DNA of 64,000 bases from Myotis daubentonii (Eukaryota; Chordata; Mammalia; Chiroptera; Vespertilionidae): positions 41,980,803-42,044,802 of the forward strand of contig NC_081842.1 of NCBI RefSeq assembly GCF_963259705.1, given 5' to 3'. Positions 23,566 through 34,242 of the stretch are shown one piece after another. The notes under the pieces were generated by a model. The model ran no database searches and was not told the origin of the DNA. It worked only from the letters and a program-made list of their open reading frames with translations. Within the stretch, counting starts at the first letter, position 1; every line of letters begins with the position of its first letter. The translations under genes and the position numbers were made by a program.

Positions 23566-23648
23566 TATAGATGTGTTGGTTATTTTATTGCTGGTATAGA
23601 TTCTGTTGAATGGTCATTTCTTAAAAACAAAGACTGTGTCCTTTAAAT

Positions 23649-23698
23649 CAGTGAGGTCACCAACCTTTCGGACCTCACGGACCACCAGTGGTCCACTG
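23649..23698. mobile_element. 50-bp hAT MITE
   Basis: Starts CAGTGAGGTC and ends GGTCCACTG. Flanked by the perfect 8-bp duplication CTTTAAAT at 23641-23648 and 23699-23706. Confidence 0.85.
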
Positions 23699-23751
23699 CT
23701 TTAAATAGCTACCATAATATCATATATTTTAATATCTTATTTAGTATCAGC

Positions 23752-23907
23752 ATTATACAGGAATACCCTACTTCAGTGGCATAGCAATAACACATTTAAC
23801 ATGTATTCTGTGAAAGGTACTGAAAATACGTTCCTGTGATTATCTGCTTTGTGGTCTCTTAAGATCCAAATTTGTATTCCAGTATTTATATTGTAATCTA
23901 AAGTGAA
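23752..23907 (+). repeat. Left inverted-repeat arm, upstream of exon w9
   Basis: Complementary to 24670-24824. Shared phrases include tggtctcttaagatccaaat and ctgtgaaaggtac. Ends 48 bp before the exon. Confidence 0.85.
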
Positions 23908-23955
23908 TAGTAGCACATAATTGATATGTTTTATATTCTCTTTTTCTCATTTCAG

Positions 23956-24106
23956 GTCAATGAATACATTTTTGATAATTTATCTAATAATCCTTATTTC
24001 TGAAGCCATCATCAGTACTATCTTGAAATACACATGGCAAACTGAAGAAAAATGGGATGAACCTTGGTATAACCAAAAAACAGAACATCAGAGAAATAGC
24101 AGTAAG
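23956..24106 (+). CDS. ATP11B: ATP11B exon w9 (M3)
   Basis: 151 nt holding M3 (NTFLIIYLIILISEAIIS) and the M3-M4 exoplasmic loop with TEEKWDEPWYNQK. It sits between two inverted repeat arms (23752-23907 and 24670-24824). The frame runs on past the donor to a stop at about 24202 if the intron is retained. Confidence 0.97.
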
Positions 24107-24199
24107 GTATTTTATTCTGTTCTTGACTCTGCTGCTGTAAAGGAAACTTCTGATAGGAGTGACCATTCTGACCTTCCTAAAACCATTACTATTGAAGGA

Positions 24200-24268
24200 T
24201 GACAAATTGACATTGCACACTTGAAACCAACACAAAATATTGAAATTAAACTGTAATTGAAATAAAAG
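24200..24268 (+). repeat. L1 3' terminal fragment
   Basis: tgcacacttgaaaccaacac then ttaaactgtaattgaaataa resembles the last bases of old L1 copies. Confidence 0.55.
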
Positions 24269-24504
24269 AATCACAGTAGATGAAAAAATAAAAACAAACG
24301 ACATTGCAAATGAAGGGTAGCCAGCCTGTATGTATTGGTATACTTTTTACACTTTAGGACATGAACAGTTACATTTTCTATGTCGTGATTTGAATAGTTA
24401 CAAGAGATCACAAAAATTTAAGTCATCTGTATTGGCATCCACTTGAATACTACAAATTCAGTTTTTTATTTCTGTATGTTACAAGTGAAATAAAGAGTAA
24501 GTTG

Positions 24505-24610
24505 GTTTATTTTCAATTCTGCCAGAATAATTCAAGGAATCTTATTGTCAGTCTATTGATAGAATGAAGTTAAGAACACAGTTTATGTCATATAAAGTTT
24601 TAAACTGATT
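24505..24610 (+). repeat. Inverted partner of 22311-22425
   Basis: Contains tattttcaattctgccagaa and ttcaaggaatcttattgtca. Adjacent to the right arm at 24670. Confidence 0.75.
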
Positions 24611-24669
24611 AAATATGGACTACCAAGAGAATTTAACCTACAATATGGGTAAATAATTGTTCTCCAAAT

Positions 24670-24824
24670 TTCACTTTAGATTAAAATACAAATACTGGAA
24701 TACAAATTTGGATCTCAAGAGACCACAAAGCAGATAATCTCAGGAACATATTTTCAGGACCTTTCACAGAATGCATGTTAAATGTGGTACTACTATGCCA
24801 TTGAAGTAGGCTATTTCTGTGTAA
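24670..24824 (-). repeat. Right inverted-repeat arm, downstream of exon w9
   Basis: Reverse complement of 23752-23907 at about 90 percent by eye. The loop between the arms is about 760 nt and contains the whole M3 exon. Confidence 0.85.
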
Positions 24825-25264
24825 CCTGTAATTTAAGAGTTTTAAATTCTAGCAGTTCCAGGCTAGCAATTTCATAATTTTTAAAAACTACACTCAATTT
24901 TTAGTTAACTGTAATTTTGAAGAGTAAAAGTAGAATGGTAAGCATATTCCAGAGGTTATAATTAAAATTTTGCCAAAAGCAGTTTTAGACACACCAGGTT
25001 TTTGGTGGCTTCTGAAAAGTAACAAGTAATTTGAATGTAACGAATTTTTTCTTTTACTTTGTTTGAGAATCTAATGAGCAATAAAACTACCAAGGAAATG
25101 TGTTAAAAAGACAACTCAATAAATGAATTTTAGTCCATGAGACTATTCTGCTTCAAAATATAGTTAATGGTCTGTTTGGACTTGAAACTTTCTGATAACT
25201 TTCTGCAGTAATACTGAACATAGTTTTATATTTTCACATATCAAATAATCATTTTTCCCTCTAG
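24825..25264 (+). other. Intron, nothing recognised
   Basis: AT-rich sequence up to the w10 acceptor. Confidence 0.5.
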
Positions 25265-25462
25265 ATTCTGAGATTTATTTCAGACTTCCTTGCTTTTTTG
25301 GTACTCTACAATTTCATCATTCCAATTTCATTATATGTGACAGTCGAAATGCAGAAATTTCTTGGATCATTTTTTATTGGTTGGGATCTTGATCTCTATC
25401 ATGAAGAATCAGGTCAGAAAGCTCAAGTCAATACTTCTGATCTGAATGAAGAGCTTGGACAG
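25265..25462 (+). CDS. ATP11B: ATP11B exon w10 (M4, PISL)
   Basis: 66 codons, phase 0 at both ends. M4 carries [17 protein letters not shown]: in P4-ATPases PISL replaces the cation-binding motif of other P-type pumps and lies on the lipid path. The exon then enters the cytosolic linker to the P domain (LNEELGQ). Confidence 0.98.
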
Positions 25463-25732
25463 GTAATGACCCTTTTAATTTGTTTTCCTGACTTGTTATT
25501 TTAATCAAAACAATACATGTGCAAAGACTAATAAAACAGAAAACATTAGAAGGCTTTTACCAAAAATAGCCCTACTTTGCTCCACATCGAATTTTGTTTT
25601 CTATTTTTCAATTTTAAAGCTGTTATTTGTTTGACTGGTAATGTATTTTATATCATCATATTTGTTTAATACTTCATTCTCATTCTTCCTAGTCTAAAAG
25701 TTTTTTATTAACTTGAATAAATAAATGACATC

Positions 25733-25900
25733 TCACCCAGGCAGTGTGGCTCAGTGGTTGAGCGTCGGCCTGTGAACCAGGAGGTCACAGTTCAATTCCC
25801 GGTCAAGGCATACTAATATGCTCAGGTTGCAGGAGGCAGCCTATTAATGATTCTCTGTCATCATTGATGTTCCCTCTCCCTTCCTCTCTGAAATCAATAA

Positions 25901-25966
<66 letters not shown>

Positions 25967-25975
25967 TTTTTTTAA
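25733..25975 (+). mobile_element. Ves-type SINE with (TA)n tail
   Basis: ggcagtgtggctcagtggtt head, ggtcacagttcaattcccgg B-box region, ending in a (TA) run of roughly 58 bp (about 25905-25962). Confidence 0.85.
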
Positions 25976-26209
25976 ATAAGTGACACCTCCTAAGATATCC
26001 TTCTTTAAATTACATTTCAACATTTGCTATAGATACTGGGCAACGTTTAATATCACATAGCAATGGTAAAGTATATTATCTTTTATTTCTGGTTTCACCA
26101 TTTGCTAGTTACTAGTATATGATGGGGTATGTTACTTAATTATTCTGTTTACCTTTACTATTTCCAAAATAATGAACTTTGAGGTATAGTTTCTCATGTA
26201 TCTTTATGT

Positions 26210-27060
26210 CTTAGTCAAAACAATTTTGTTCCAACTTTAATTCTGCCTCCCTTGTTATATATTGATCTTTTTATTCTGCAATTTTGCTGAACTCACTTGC
26301 TAGTTCTAGTAGTTTTTTTCAGTGGATTCCATGACCTATATACAAGGTTGTGTTATCTGCAGTGGAGATAGTTTTACCTCTTCTTTTCCAAATAAATACC
26401 TTTTCTTTTTTGTTGCCCAATTGTCCCAATTAGACCTTCAGTACAGTGTTGAATAAAAGTGGCAAGAGCAGACATCTTTGTTTTATTCCTGAACTTGGAG
26501 GGAAAGCATTTAGTCTTTCTCCATTAAGTAAGATGTTACATGGGTATTGGTAGATACATTTTATCAGGTTGAGGAGTATGCTTTTATTCCTAATTTCTTG
26601 AGTGTTTTTTTAATCATGAAAGAGTATTGGATTTTGTCAAATGCTTTTTCTACATCTATCGAGATAACTATTTTATTATTAGAATAAAGATCAAGTGCGA
26701 TTTATTATTATGGTGGGTTTCACTGATTGAGTTTTATATGTTGAAACAATCTTTCATTCCAAAGATAAATTTCACATGGTCATGGTATCTAATCCTTTTT
26801 ATATGTTTCTGGATTTGATTTGTGTCTATTTTTATAAGGGGTCTATAGTTTTTTTCCCTTTGTGATAGCTACCTCCTGTTTCAAATGCCTTCTTTCTCAA
26901 GTTATCATTGCAATAAGCAGATTCTCATCATAATTCTAGTTGTATCAAGAATTGAGTATTTCAATCTTCTCTTTATGGACCTACCTTCTTTTAGGGTTAG
27001 TTTTCTAGAATTAGTCTCAAAGAGTAATAAAATTATTTGTCTTATTTACTTTTTAAAAGA
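26210..27060 (-). repeat. L1 ORF2 fragment, antisense
   Basis: The plus strand reads ggcaagagcagacatctttg, gaggagtatgcttttattcc and ggattttgtcaaatgctttt, the complement of L1 reverse-transcriptase coding sequence. Decayed, no intact frame. Confidence 0.85.
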
Positions 27061-27282
27061 TGTTTTTAAACATTTCTCCTTTTTACTGATTTGTTTCGTG
27101 CCCTCAGTTTCTATTTCCTCTGTCTGTCTATTTTAGACAACTTTCTACCTCTCATTTTTTGTGTTGCTATCATTTTGTGTTTCTGTTTCCAGCTCTATAC
27201 CAGTTCTCCTGAACCAGATTCCCTTTCACAGTCTAGGTTCATTACTAGTAAGCATGCCTTCCATCCCTGCTCATAGATCAGT

Positions 27283-27446
27283 CTATTTATTTTTTATTGA
27301 TGAGAGAGAGAGAAACATTGATTTGTTGTTCCATTCATTTATGTATTCACTGGTTGATTCTTGTATATCCTCTGACCGGAAATTGAACCCACAACTTTAA
27401 CGTATCACAACAATACTTTAACCAAATGAGCTACCCAGTCAGTGCT
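27283..27446 (-). mobile_element. tRNA-derived SINE (Ves-related, short)
   Basis: Minus-strand copy of the subtype at 9817-9976; head agcactgactgggtagctca at 27446. Confidence 0.78.
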
Positions 27447-27761
27447 CAGAGATCATCATGAGTCCTACTGAAAAACATCCAGGAGATAAAAAGAAGTACT
27501 AATACTACATTCAACTCCACAGATGAACATGCACATACAGATGCCACAAACTTCAAAATGTATATATTTTAAAATGTTTTCTGTTACCCTGTTTTGTTTC
27601 CATGGCATCTTTAATTATTTAATGGATTATCAGAATCAGCATCAATATATCAGCTTTAATAGGCAGACTTGACTTGAGACAGAGGCCAACTTTTCTTGTT
27701 TAATGTAGGACTGTGAACACAAAGGTTGTGTGTTTCTTTTTGTTGTTTTTTCTATCTCTAG

Positions 27762-28001
27762 GTGGAGTATGTGTTTACAGATAAAACTGGCACACTGACA
27801 GAAAACGAGATGCAGTTTCGGGAATGTTCAATTAATGGCATAAAATACCAAGAAATCAATGGTAGACTTGTATCCGAAGGACCAACACCAGACTCTTCAG
27901 ATGGAAACTTAAGTTATCTTAGTAGCTTTTCCCATCTTAACAACTTACCCCATCTTACATCCAGTTCTTTTGGAACAAGTCCTGAAAATGAAACTGAACT
28001 A
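27762..28001 (+). CDS. ATP11B: ATP11B exon w11 (P domain, phosphorylation site)
   Basis: 80 codons, phase 0 at both ends. Contains [16 protein letters not shown], whose aspartate (about residue 359 of the window protein) is phosphorylated by ATP. It is followed by a serine-rich N-domain insertion ([19 protein letters not shown]) typical of ATP11B. The serine run seems one residue shorter than remembered human ATP11B. Confidence 0.98.
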
Positions 28002-28510
28002 GTAAGCAATTTTTAAATTAATAAATAGGAGTTTCATTTGAAATAGTTCTCCTTGTATTAGTGGGGCAAGAAATATGTATTTGAAATATATATCCTTTGG
28101 TTTAATACTGAGAATTTACAGTCACTTAATATGTGTTTGTAAATGGAACTAAGCTAAGGAAAGCCTACCGCCTTTGAGTAAAGAAGACTTTGCTGAGACA
28201 GAGCTTAAATTTATTTAATACTTTCTGAGACCTCACTTCTTCCACAAGAGAAGTTTCACCTTTACTTGCAATTTGGTTATGCCTCTTAAAAAGTTGACGG
28301 GTCATAAGCAAATGTGACATTTTACTCTTTAAAGTTAGAAGCAACGAGCTGTTATTTAGGCAATTCAAAATTGTAGCATTATTATTCTAGATCTTAGGTT
28401 ACCAAAATATGAACTGTATTTATTTGCATTTTTTAGAATTCTGTTTCTGGTTTTCTAAATGTTATTTGGGATTGGTATTGATAGTGTGAATATTAATTAT
28501 GTATTTACAG
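28002..28510 (+). other. Intron, nothing recognised
   Basis: Short intron between w11 and w12 without a visible young transposon. Confidence 0.55.
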
Positions 28511-28686
28511 ATTAAAGAACACGATCTCTTCTTTAAAGCAGTCAGTCTCTGTCACACTGTACAGATTAGCAATGTTCAGACTGATGGCATTGGTGATGGT
28601 CCCTGGCAAGCCAGCCTTGCACCCTCACAGTTGGAGTACTATGCATCTTCACCAGATGAAAAGGCTTTAGTGGAAGCTGCTGCAAG
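28511..28686 (+). CDS. ATP11B: ATP11B exon w12 (N domain)
   Basis: 58 codons plus 2 nt. Contains FFKAVSLCHTVQ and YYASSPDEKALVEAA, conserved N-domain segments of P4-ATPases. Splits an arginine codon AG|G with the next exon. Confidence 0.97.
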
Positions 28687-29111
28687 GTAGGTTAATCTGA
28701 TTTCCAAATCATCAGAAAAAAACTTTTTAAATAAAAAATGTGAAAACACTAGTATTTGAATTGTCAGACAAAATTCATAAACACATAGAGGTAGACATTT
28801 ATTTTAGTTTTTTTAATGAGAATTTGAAATGTGTCATTAATTGCTAAGTTTGCAATAGAGTCATATTTTGATGTGATCTCTAAAAATCTGGTTAATATGA
28901 ATAATATAATCTGTGAGAATACATGTGTATTGTTTTGGACCTACTCTGATCCTTCAAGTTCTTAAAAATAGTGCTATATTAAGAGGAAATATTTTAAAAT
29001 CCATCTTAAACTTGTATTTTAAATATTTTTATTCAAGCTAAGTTATAATATATTGTGAAACATGAAATATCATTCCCTAAGTTTTATATTTTTTTCTCAT
29101 TTTAATCCTAG
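28687..29111 (+). other. Intron, nothing recognised
   Basis: AT-rich intron between w12 and w13. Confidence 0.55.
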
Positions 29112-29180
29112 GATTGGCGTTGTATTTATTGGCAATTATGAAGAAACTATGGAAGTTAAAATACTTGGAAAACTGGAACG
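29112..29180 (+). CDS. ATP11B: ATP11B exon w13 (N domain)
   Basis: 69 nt encoding IGVVFIGNYEETMEVKILGK and the first two bases of an arginine. Length is a multiple of three. Acceptor aatcctag, donor gtaatt. Confidence 0.95.
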
Positions 29181-29237
29181 GTAATTATTTTCTTTATTGT
29201 AATTTTCTATATATCAAGCATTTAGTATAGAACAGAT

Positions 29238-29411
29238 TTAGGTAATTTGTGGCCTACAGCCTGTTTTTGTACAGCCCATAAACTACATTACATTTTTAAG
29301 GGATTGTTTAAAAAAAAATAAGAAAGAATATCTAACATAGACCATATATGTATACAACGCCTAAAATATTTACTATCTGGCCCTTTACAGAAAAAGTTTA
29401 CTGACCCTGCT
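29238..29411. repeat. Old hAT-type MER element
   Basis: aggtaatttgtggcctacag at one end and tatctggccctttacagaaa then aagtttactgaccctgct at the other match an old mammalian hAT MITE family, whose name I cannot fix. Confidence 0.6.
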
Positions 29412-29866
29412 CTAAAATGATATTATTACATTGTATTTCATCACAGTAATAACAATATTCTGCTTTGAATCTTCCCTATTTTAGCTTAATGGTTCTTGAA
29501 TTTATTTATATTTATTTTTACACATTCCTAGGGTAATGATTTTTGTAAGTTTCTTACTGATAAAGAAAAACTTTCTTGTATTTTCTATGACTTTACCTTT
29601 TAAACATTAAAGAACAGCTATCTTATTTCCTCTGTATGATAAATTAGGCCCATTCTTACTATAGTCAAATCTTGCCTGATTTTATGAGTTCCAGTCATCT
29701 CAACTCTGGCTGTGCGTTTTTAGACTATGCTTTTCCAAACTAAGTAGAGCTTTTTCTTTGGCTGCTTTCATGTGGGAGCCTGTCTGGCTCATTCTATCAA
29801 CTTAGAAACCATCATTACAATCAGTGTTTATCTTTCATATGGGCAAGGCATTGCATATGTACATCA

Positions 29867-30616
29867 TCTATAATAATAAAAGCGTAATATGCAAATCGAC
29901 CATCTGGGCAGCCTTCCGTACAACCACGCTATGACACGCACCGGCACCAGGCCAGCCAAGGCAGGTGCGATGCAGTTGGTCAGGGGCCATCATCACCCCA
30001 CGATCTCCCCAAAGAGGGAGGCCCAGGATACCCAGCAGCGCTGGGGCAGGTGGTCAGGGCGTCCCTCTGTGTGGCAATGGGTCACAGAGCCCCGGCCGGG
30101 TGGGCGGGGCCTCCCTCTGAGGAGCCATTGATGGCAGAGCCCCACAATTGATCCCCCGACAGAGGGAGGCCCAGGCCACCTGGCTGAAAGCACTGTGGCA
30201 GGTGGGCAGGACCTTACTCTACAGGGCAATCTATCTCCCCAGAGAGGGCAGCCCAGGCCACCGGCCAGTGATGTTGTGGTGGGTATGTGGGGACGGCCAG
30301 CTATCTCCCGCAGAATGAGGCCCAGGCCACCTAAGCGATCGCACCCCATGCCTATTGCCCACAGAGGGAGGCAACCGGTGGGGGGGCGGGGGGGGAGGAA
30401 GTGGAATAGGAGCAGCGCTGCTCAGATGGCAAGCAGTGGCAGGGGCAGGGCTAGCTGCCGGTAGCCAGGGGAAGGAAAGCTCTGATAGGCCCTGATCGCC
30501 AGCCAGGCCTAGGGACCCTACGTGAGGGGTCCTGGATTGGGAGAGGGCACAGGCTGGGCTGAGGGACACTCCTCCCACCCCCCCCCCCCCATGAATTTCA
30601 TGCAGTGGGCCTCTAG
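29867..30616 (+). mobile_element. Helitron, 750 bp
   Basis: TCTATAATAATAAAAGCG and atgcaaatcgaccatctggg at the 5' end; atgaatttcatgcagtgggc and CTAG at the 3' end. GC-rich body without a real gene; overlapping frames on both strands are chance. Confidence 0.9.
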
Positions 30617-30839
30617 TTGTATATATTCATCCAGAAGACTTTTTAGCCTACACCTGACCCATCCATGCAAATTTTTTTACTGCTCCTTAGAGAGGCATTT
30701 GTTCCCCCACCTATATACATGTATTCTGTCCCAGGTTCAGAATCACTGCTATAATGAGCCTCTGTTATTCATGTGAGTGAGTGTATTTCTTAGGTGTGTT
30801 TGGGCAGAAAAGAAGAGACTCAATTACATTTTTTAGTGA

Positions 30840-31050
30840 GAAGGACATGGAGCTATGGGCAGATTTGGATTCCATTCACAAACTTATTTGACATTAGGCA
30901 AATGACTTAATCTTTCTGTGTTTAATAGTCCTCATTTGTAAAAAGAGATAAGACCTACCTCCCTTGGTTCTCATAGGTCTTAAAGCACATACGATATGTA
31001 AAGTGCATGGCATTTGGTAAGTGCTCAATAAATGTTAATTCCTTCTATTT
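30840..31050 (+). repeat. MIR SINE
   Basis: ttaggcaaatgacttaatct, then ggtaagtgctcaataaatgt near its end: MIR landmarks. Confidence 0.6.
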
Positions 31051-31218
31051 GTATCTTCTTTTGCTAGTAATAACTCATAACCAGTCATCTTGAAAATGTA
31101 GTTGAGGTTAATTTCTTGTTCTAAATTAATTGTTTTTATCTTTAATAGGTACTCTTTCTAAATATTTACTTGATATTATTCAAAAAGTAAAGTTTGGTCT
31201 TTTTTTTTTCCCTATTAG

Positions 31219-31292
31219 GTACAAACTGCTTCATATTCTGGAATTTGATTCAGATCGTAGGAGAATGAGTGTAATTGTTCAGGCACCTTCAG
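31219..31292 (+). CDS. ATP11B: ATP11B exon w14 (N domain)
   Basis: 74 nt encoding YKLLHILEFDSDRRRMSVIV then QAPSG. LEFxSxRKRMSVI is a classic N-domain motif of P4-ATPases. The following intron is only 73 nt. Confidence 0.97.
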
Positions 31293-31365
31293 GTAACCAA
31301 CCTGAACTTTTATCAATTTTTATTTATCTAATATTAAGAGCTTGATAACTCATTTTTCTTTTTAG
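31293..31365 (+). other. 73-nt intron
   Basis: The shortest intron of the gene, from gtaacc to tttttag. Near the lower size limit for mammalian introns. The open frame runs through most of it before a stop. Confidence 0.93.
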
Positions 31366-31469
31366 GTGAGAAGTTTTTATTTGCTAAAGGAGCTGAGTCA
31401 TCAATTCTCCCTACATGTATAGGCGGTGAAATAGAAAAAACAAGAATTCATGTAGATGAATTTGCTTTG
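31366..31469 (+). CDS. ATP11B: ATP11B exon w15 (N domain, KGA)
   Basis: 104 nt encoding EKFLFAKGAESSILPTC onward. The lysine of KGA contacts ATP in P-type ATPases. Acceptor tttttag, donor gtgagt. Confidence 0.97.
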
Positions 31470-31519
31470 GTGAGTGCAAATTTCCATGATTTAAAAAATC
31501 TGAAAGATATGTATATATA

Positions 31520-31585
31520 CCTATATATCATATATATATATATATATATACACACACATACACACACACACCTATATATATATTT
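31520..31585 (+). repeat. (TA)n/(CA)n microsatellite
   Basis: Compound dinucleotide repeat 50 bp downstream of exon w15. Confidence 0.85.
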
Positions 31586-31784
31586 GAAAGATTTGGGGAT
31601 TAATTTATCAAAAATTATAGAATTATGTGTTGGTCCATGTTCTTTAGTTAAAAGTTGACTTTTAACCTGTTAAAATGTGTCTTGTGTTTGAACCTATTAT
31701 AATCAGGGTACTTTTAGCAGCAAGGACCACTCAGATTACTATATTAAAAAGTGGGGAGGGTTACTAAAAAAATACAGGGGAAAT

Positions 31785-32640
31785 CCCAAGGATGTGGAGA
31801 AATTGGGACCCTCATACACTGGTGGGAATATAAATGATATAGCCACTTTAGAAAATAGTTTGGCAGTTTTTCATAGAACATGGAGTATACTAAATGATAC
31901 AGCAATTTCACTCCTAGGCATACACCCTAGAGCAGTGGTCGGCAAACTGCAGCTCGCGAGCCACATGCGGCTCTTTGGGCCCTTGAGTGTGGCTCTTCCA
32001 CAAAATACGTGCGGGCATGCACATACAGTGCGATTGAAACTTCGTGGCCCATGTGCAGAAGTCGTTACTTTATGGAAGAGCCACACTCAAGGGGCCAAAG
32101 AGCCGCATTTGGCTCGCAAGCCGCAGTTTGCCAACCACTGCCCTAGAAAAGTGACAACATGTCTACCAGAAACTTGTACACAACTGTTCTCAGCAGCAGT
32201 ACTTCTAATAGCCAAAAAATGTAAACATCCAAATGTCCATCAACTGATGAATGGATTAAATAATATGTCATATTTATATAATGGACTATTTGGCCACTGA
32301 AAGAAATGAAGTACTAATATATGCCACAACATGCATCAACCTTGAAAAGATTATGCTGAGGGAAAGAAGTTAGTCACAAAAGGCCACAGAGTCCATTTAT
32401 ATGAAAGATCCAAAATAAGCAAATTTATAGTGATTGCCACAGTTGAAGAGGAGGAAGTGTAGTGTCTGCTAATGGATGTGGAATTCCCTTGGGTGTGATG
32501 AAAAGATTCTGGAATTAAATGCTAAAATAATTACACAACTCTGAATTAACTAAAAATTAATGAATTAGCCTCTTTAAAGGAGTGAATTTTATGGTATATG
32601 AATTATGTCTTTCAATGAAATAATGTAGGAGAATCTTACA
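31785..32640 (+). repeat. Old L1 3' end interrupted by a hAT MITE
   Basis: ggatgtggagaaattgggac before and aatgtccatcaactgatgaa after the hAT element at 31933-32140. Same L1 region as 18003-18672. Confidence 0.8.
31933..32140. mobile_element. hAT MITE, 208 bp
   Basis: Terminal inverted repeats CAGTGGTCGGCAAACTGC and GCAGTTTGCCAACCACTG, flanked by CCCTAGAG and CCCTAGAA (8-bp duplication with one mismatch). Young, inside an old L1. Confidence 0.92.
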
Positions 32641-32699
32641 GAAACAAAGTGCCACAAATTATGCGAATAGAAAATTTTTTAAGCAGTTCTCTCAGTATT

Positions 32700-32937
32700 A
32701 GGACCTCATGATCTCTCATTCCGGCTTTTCTGTAAATGTACTCATCTCTGCTCAACTGCCTCCTTTACTTAGGGTTTCTTTTTTCCCATTACTGTTCCCT
32801 AATTGTTTATGATGGTTCATTTACCACACTGTAACATCCATGAGAACAAAGATATTGTTTTACCTTACTATCATATCAGTATTCAGAACAGTGCTGGCAC
32901 ATAGTTGAAACTCAATAAATGTTTGTTATAGAGTAAA
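32700..32937 (+). repeat. L2-like 3' end
   Basis: atccatgagaacaaagatat and gtgctggcacatagttgaaa then ctcaataaatgtttgtt are L2 3' phrases. Confidence 0.6.
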
Positions 32938-33403
32938 CTAATTAAGTTCATTTGTTAATAAATCTCATAGTCCTTTAAATGTTATTTTAACAGAAGCATT
33001 TATTTATATGTGTGGGTCATTTGCAAATCAACAAATGCCAATATTTAGAAATATGCTAAATAGTATCATATAGTATTTTAAAATCTGCCTTTCCAAGTTC
33101 TGTAATTAGAACATTTACTTTGGGTTTTTCTGAGGAAATTATATAGCAAGAAAAGGAACTCTTATAAGCTTGTAAATTTATATACCAACTTTCAAATACT
33201 AATACCATAAGAAAAATTTGAACCCAGTAGGATCAGAAAATCAAGCATGTACATTTTAAAATTCTATGTAATTCCAGTTCACCAGTGAAGATGTACTGAT
33301 ACAATTTTAAATCATTTAGTGGCTCTAGAAAGTATTGGTTGTTTGATAATGGCCACCTTACAGACTTATTTATTTGAATTGCAAGTTTGTCATGCCATAA
33401 AAC
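32938..33403 (+). other. Intron, nothing recognised
   Basis: AT-rich sequence before a hAT MITE. Confidence 0.5.
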
Positions 33404-33583
33404 CAGGAGTGGGGAACTTTTTTTTGGCAAGGGCCACTTACATATTTATAACATAATTCGTGGGCCATACAAAATTATCAACTTAAAAATTAGCCTGCTA
33501 TATTTGGTCAAACATTTAATTAACTCACCCCTAAGGCTTTGGCAGGGCCAGACCTTTTATGGCCTGGACGTTCCCCACCCCTG
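33404..33583. mobile_element. hAT MITE, 180 bp
   Basis: Ends CAGGAGTGGGGAAC and GTTCCCCACCCCTG. Flanks ccataaaac and ccataaac are an imperfect 8-bp duplication. Confidence 0.87.
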
Positions 33584-34058
33584 CCATAAACCCTCAGGAA
33601 ATGATAGTCCCTTTGCTTAAAAAATTTCTTACGAAGTAGGGAAAAGTGGGTTTGTAATGGTTAAAACAGAAAAGTAGAACCTGGGGCTGCCTCTCTCTTG
33701 ATAATCATGAAGGTACCATTATGGAACTTTCTGGCTTTCCAGGTAAAACAGTTTTAAAACCACAGATAAGATAATCTTATGATTGTATCTATTCTCTAAT
33801 ATACAATTTCTTAATTGTTTTGAGCAACTTATTAAGAACTCCTTAGAAATTGAAAGAGTTATGATAATAAGTGTTCCATAACTCAGGTCACTAGGACTTT
33901 TTTGTCATTTCATTTATTTTCTGTCACTAGATGATAGTACTTTTTAAATTATTTGTAATTGATTTTTTGTATTGGGGTCCTCAGTTTTATTTCAGTGACT
34001 TCTTAATTCCCCATTAGTTATTTTTGTTTAATTTCTGTCTTTAATTTTTCTGTGTTAG
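33584..34058 (+). other. Intron, nothing recognised
   Basis: T-rich intron up to the w16 acceptor. Confidence 0.5.
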
Positions 34059-34240
34059 AAAGGGCTAAGAACTCTGTGCATGGCCTATAGACAGTTGACA
34101 TCTAAAGAGTATGAGGTAATAAATAGACGCCTATTTGAAGCCAGGACTGCCTTGCAGCAACGGGAAGAGAAATTGGCAAATGCCTTCCAATTCATAGAGA
34201 AAGACCTGATATTACTTGGAGCTACGGCAGTAGAAGACAG
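34059..34240 (+). CDS. ATP11B: ATP11B exon w16 (N/P border, GC donor)
   Basis: 182 nt beginning KGLRTLCMAYRQLTSKEYE and ending LILLGATAVED plus a split arginine. GLRTLCxAYR and ATAVEDRLQ are conserved P4 motifs. The exon ends in AG followed by gcaagt, so the donor is GC rather than GT. A GT four bases later would break the frame. Confidence 0.96.
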
Positions 34241-34242
34241 GC
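34241..34242 (+). other. Non-canonical GC splice donor
   Basis: The exon border reads CAG|GCAAGTAT and the partner acceptor is ttttcag at 36652. Apart from the C this matches the donor consensus well, as expected for GC-AG introns. It is the only choice here that joins ATAVED to RLQDKV in frame. Confidence 0.9.

Noticed and set aside
24107..24202. Extension of exon w9 to a stop
   Set aside because: Intron retention frame only; the donor gtattt at 24107 joins AAG to ATT CTG of w10 as in other mammals.
26210..27276. Small frames of 60-83 codons
   Set aside because: Antisense reading of a decayed L1 ORF2 copy.
29889..30578. GC-rich frames on both strands, possibly a gene
   Set aside because: They lie wholly within a Helitron with clear TC and CTAG ends; no family resemblance and strong overlap between strands.
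31794..32300. 168-codon frame
   Set aside because: Runs through an old L1 3' UTR and the hAT MITE inserted in it.
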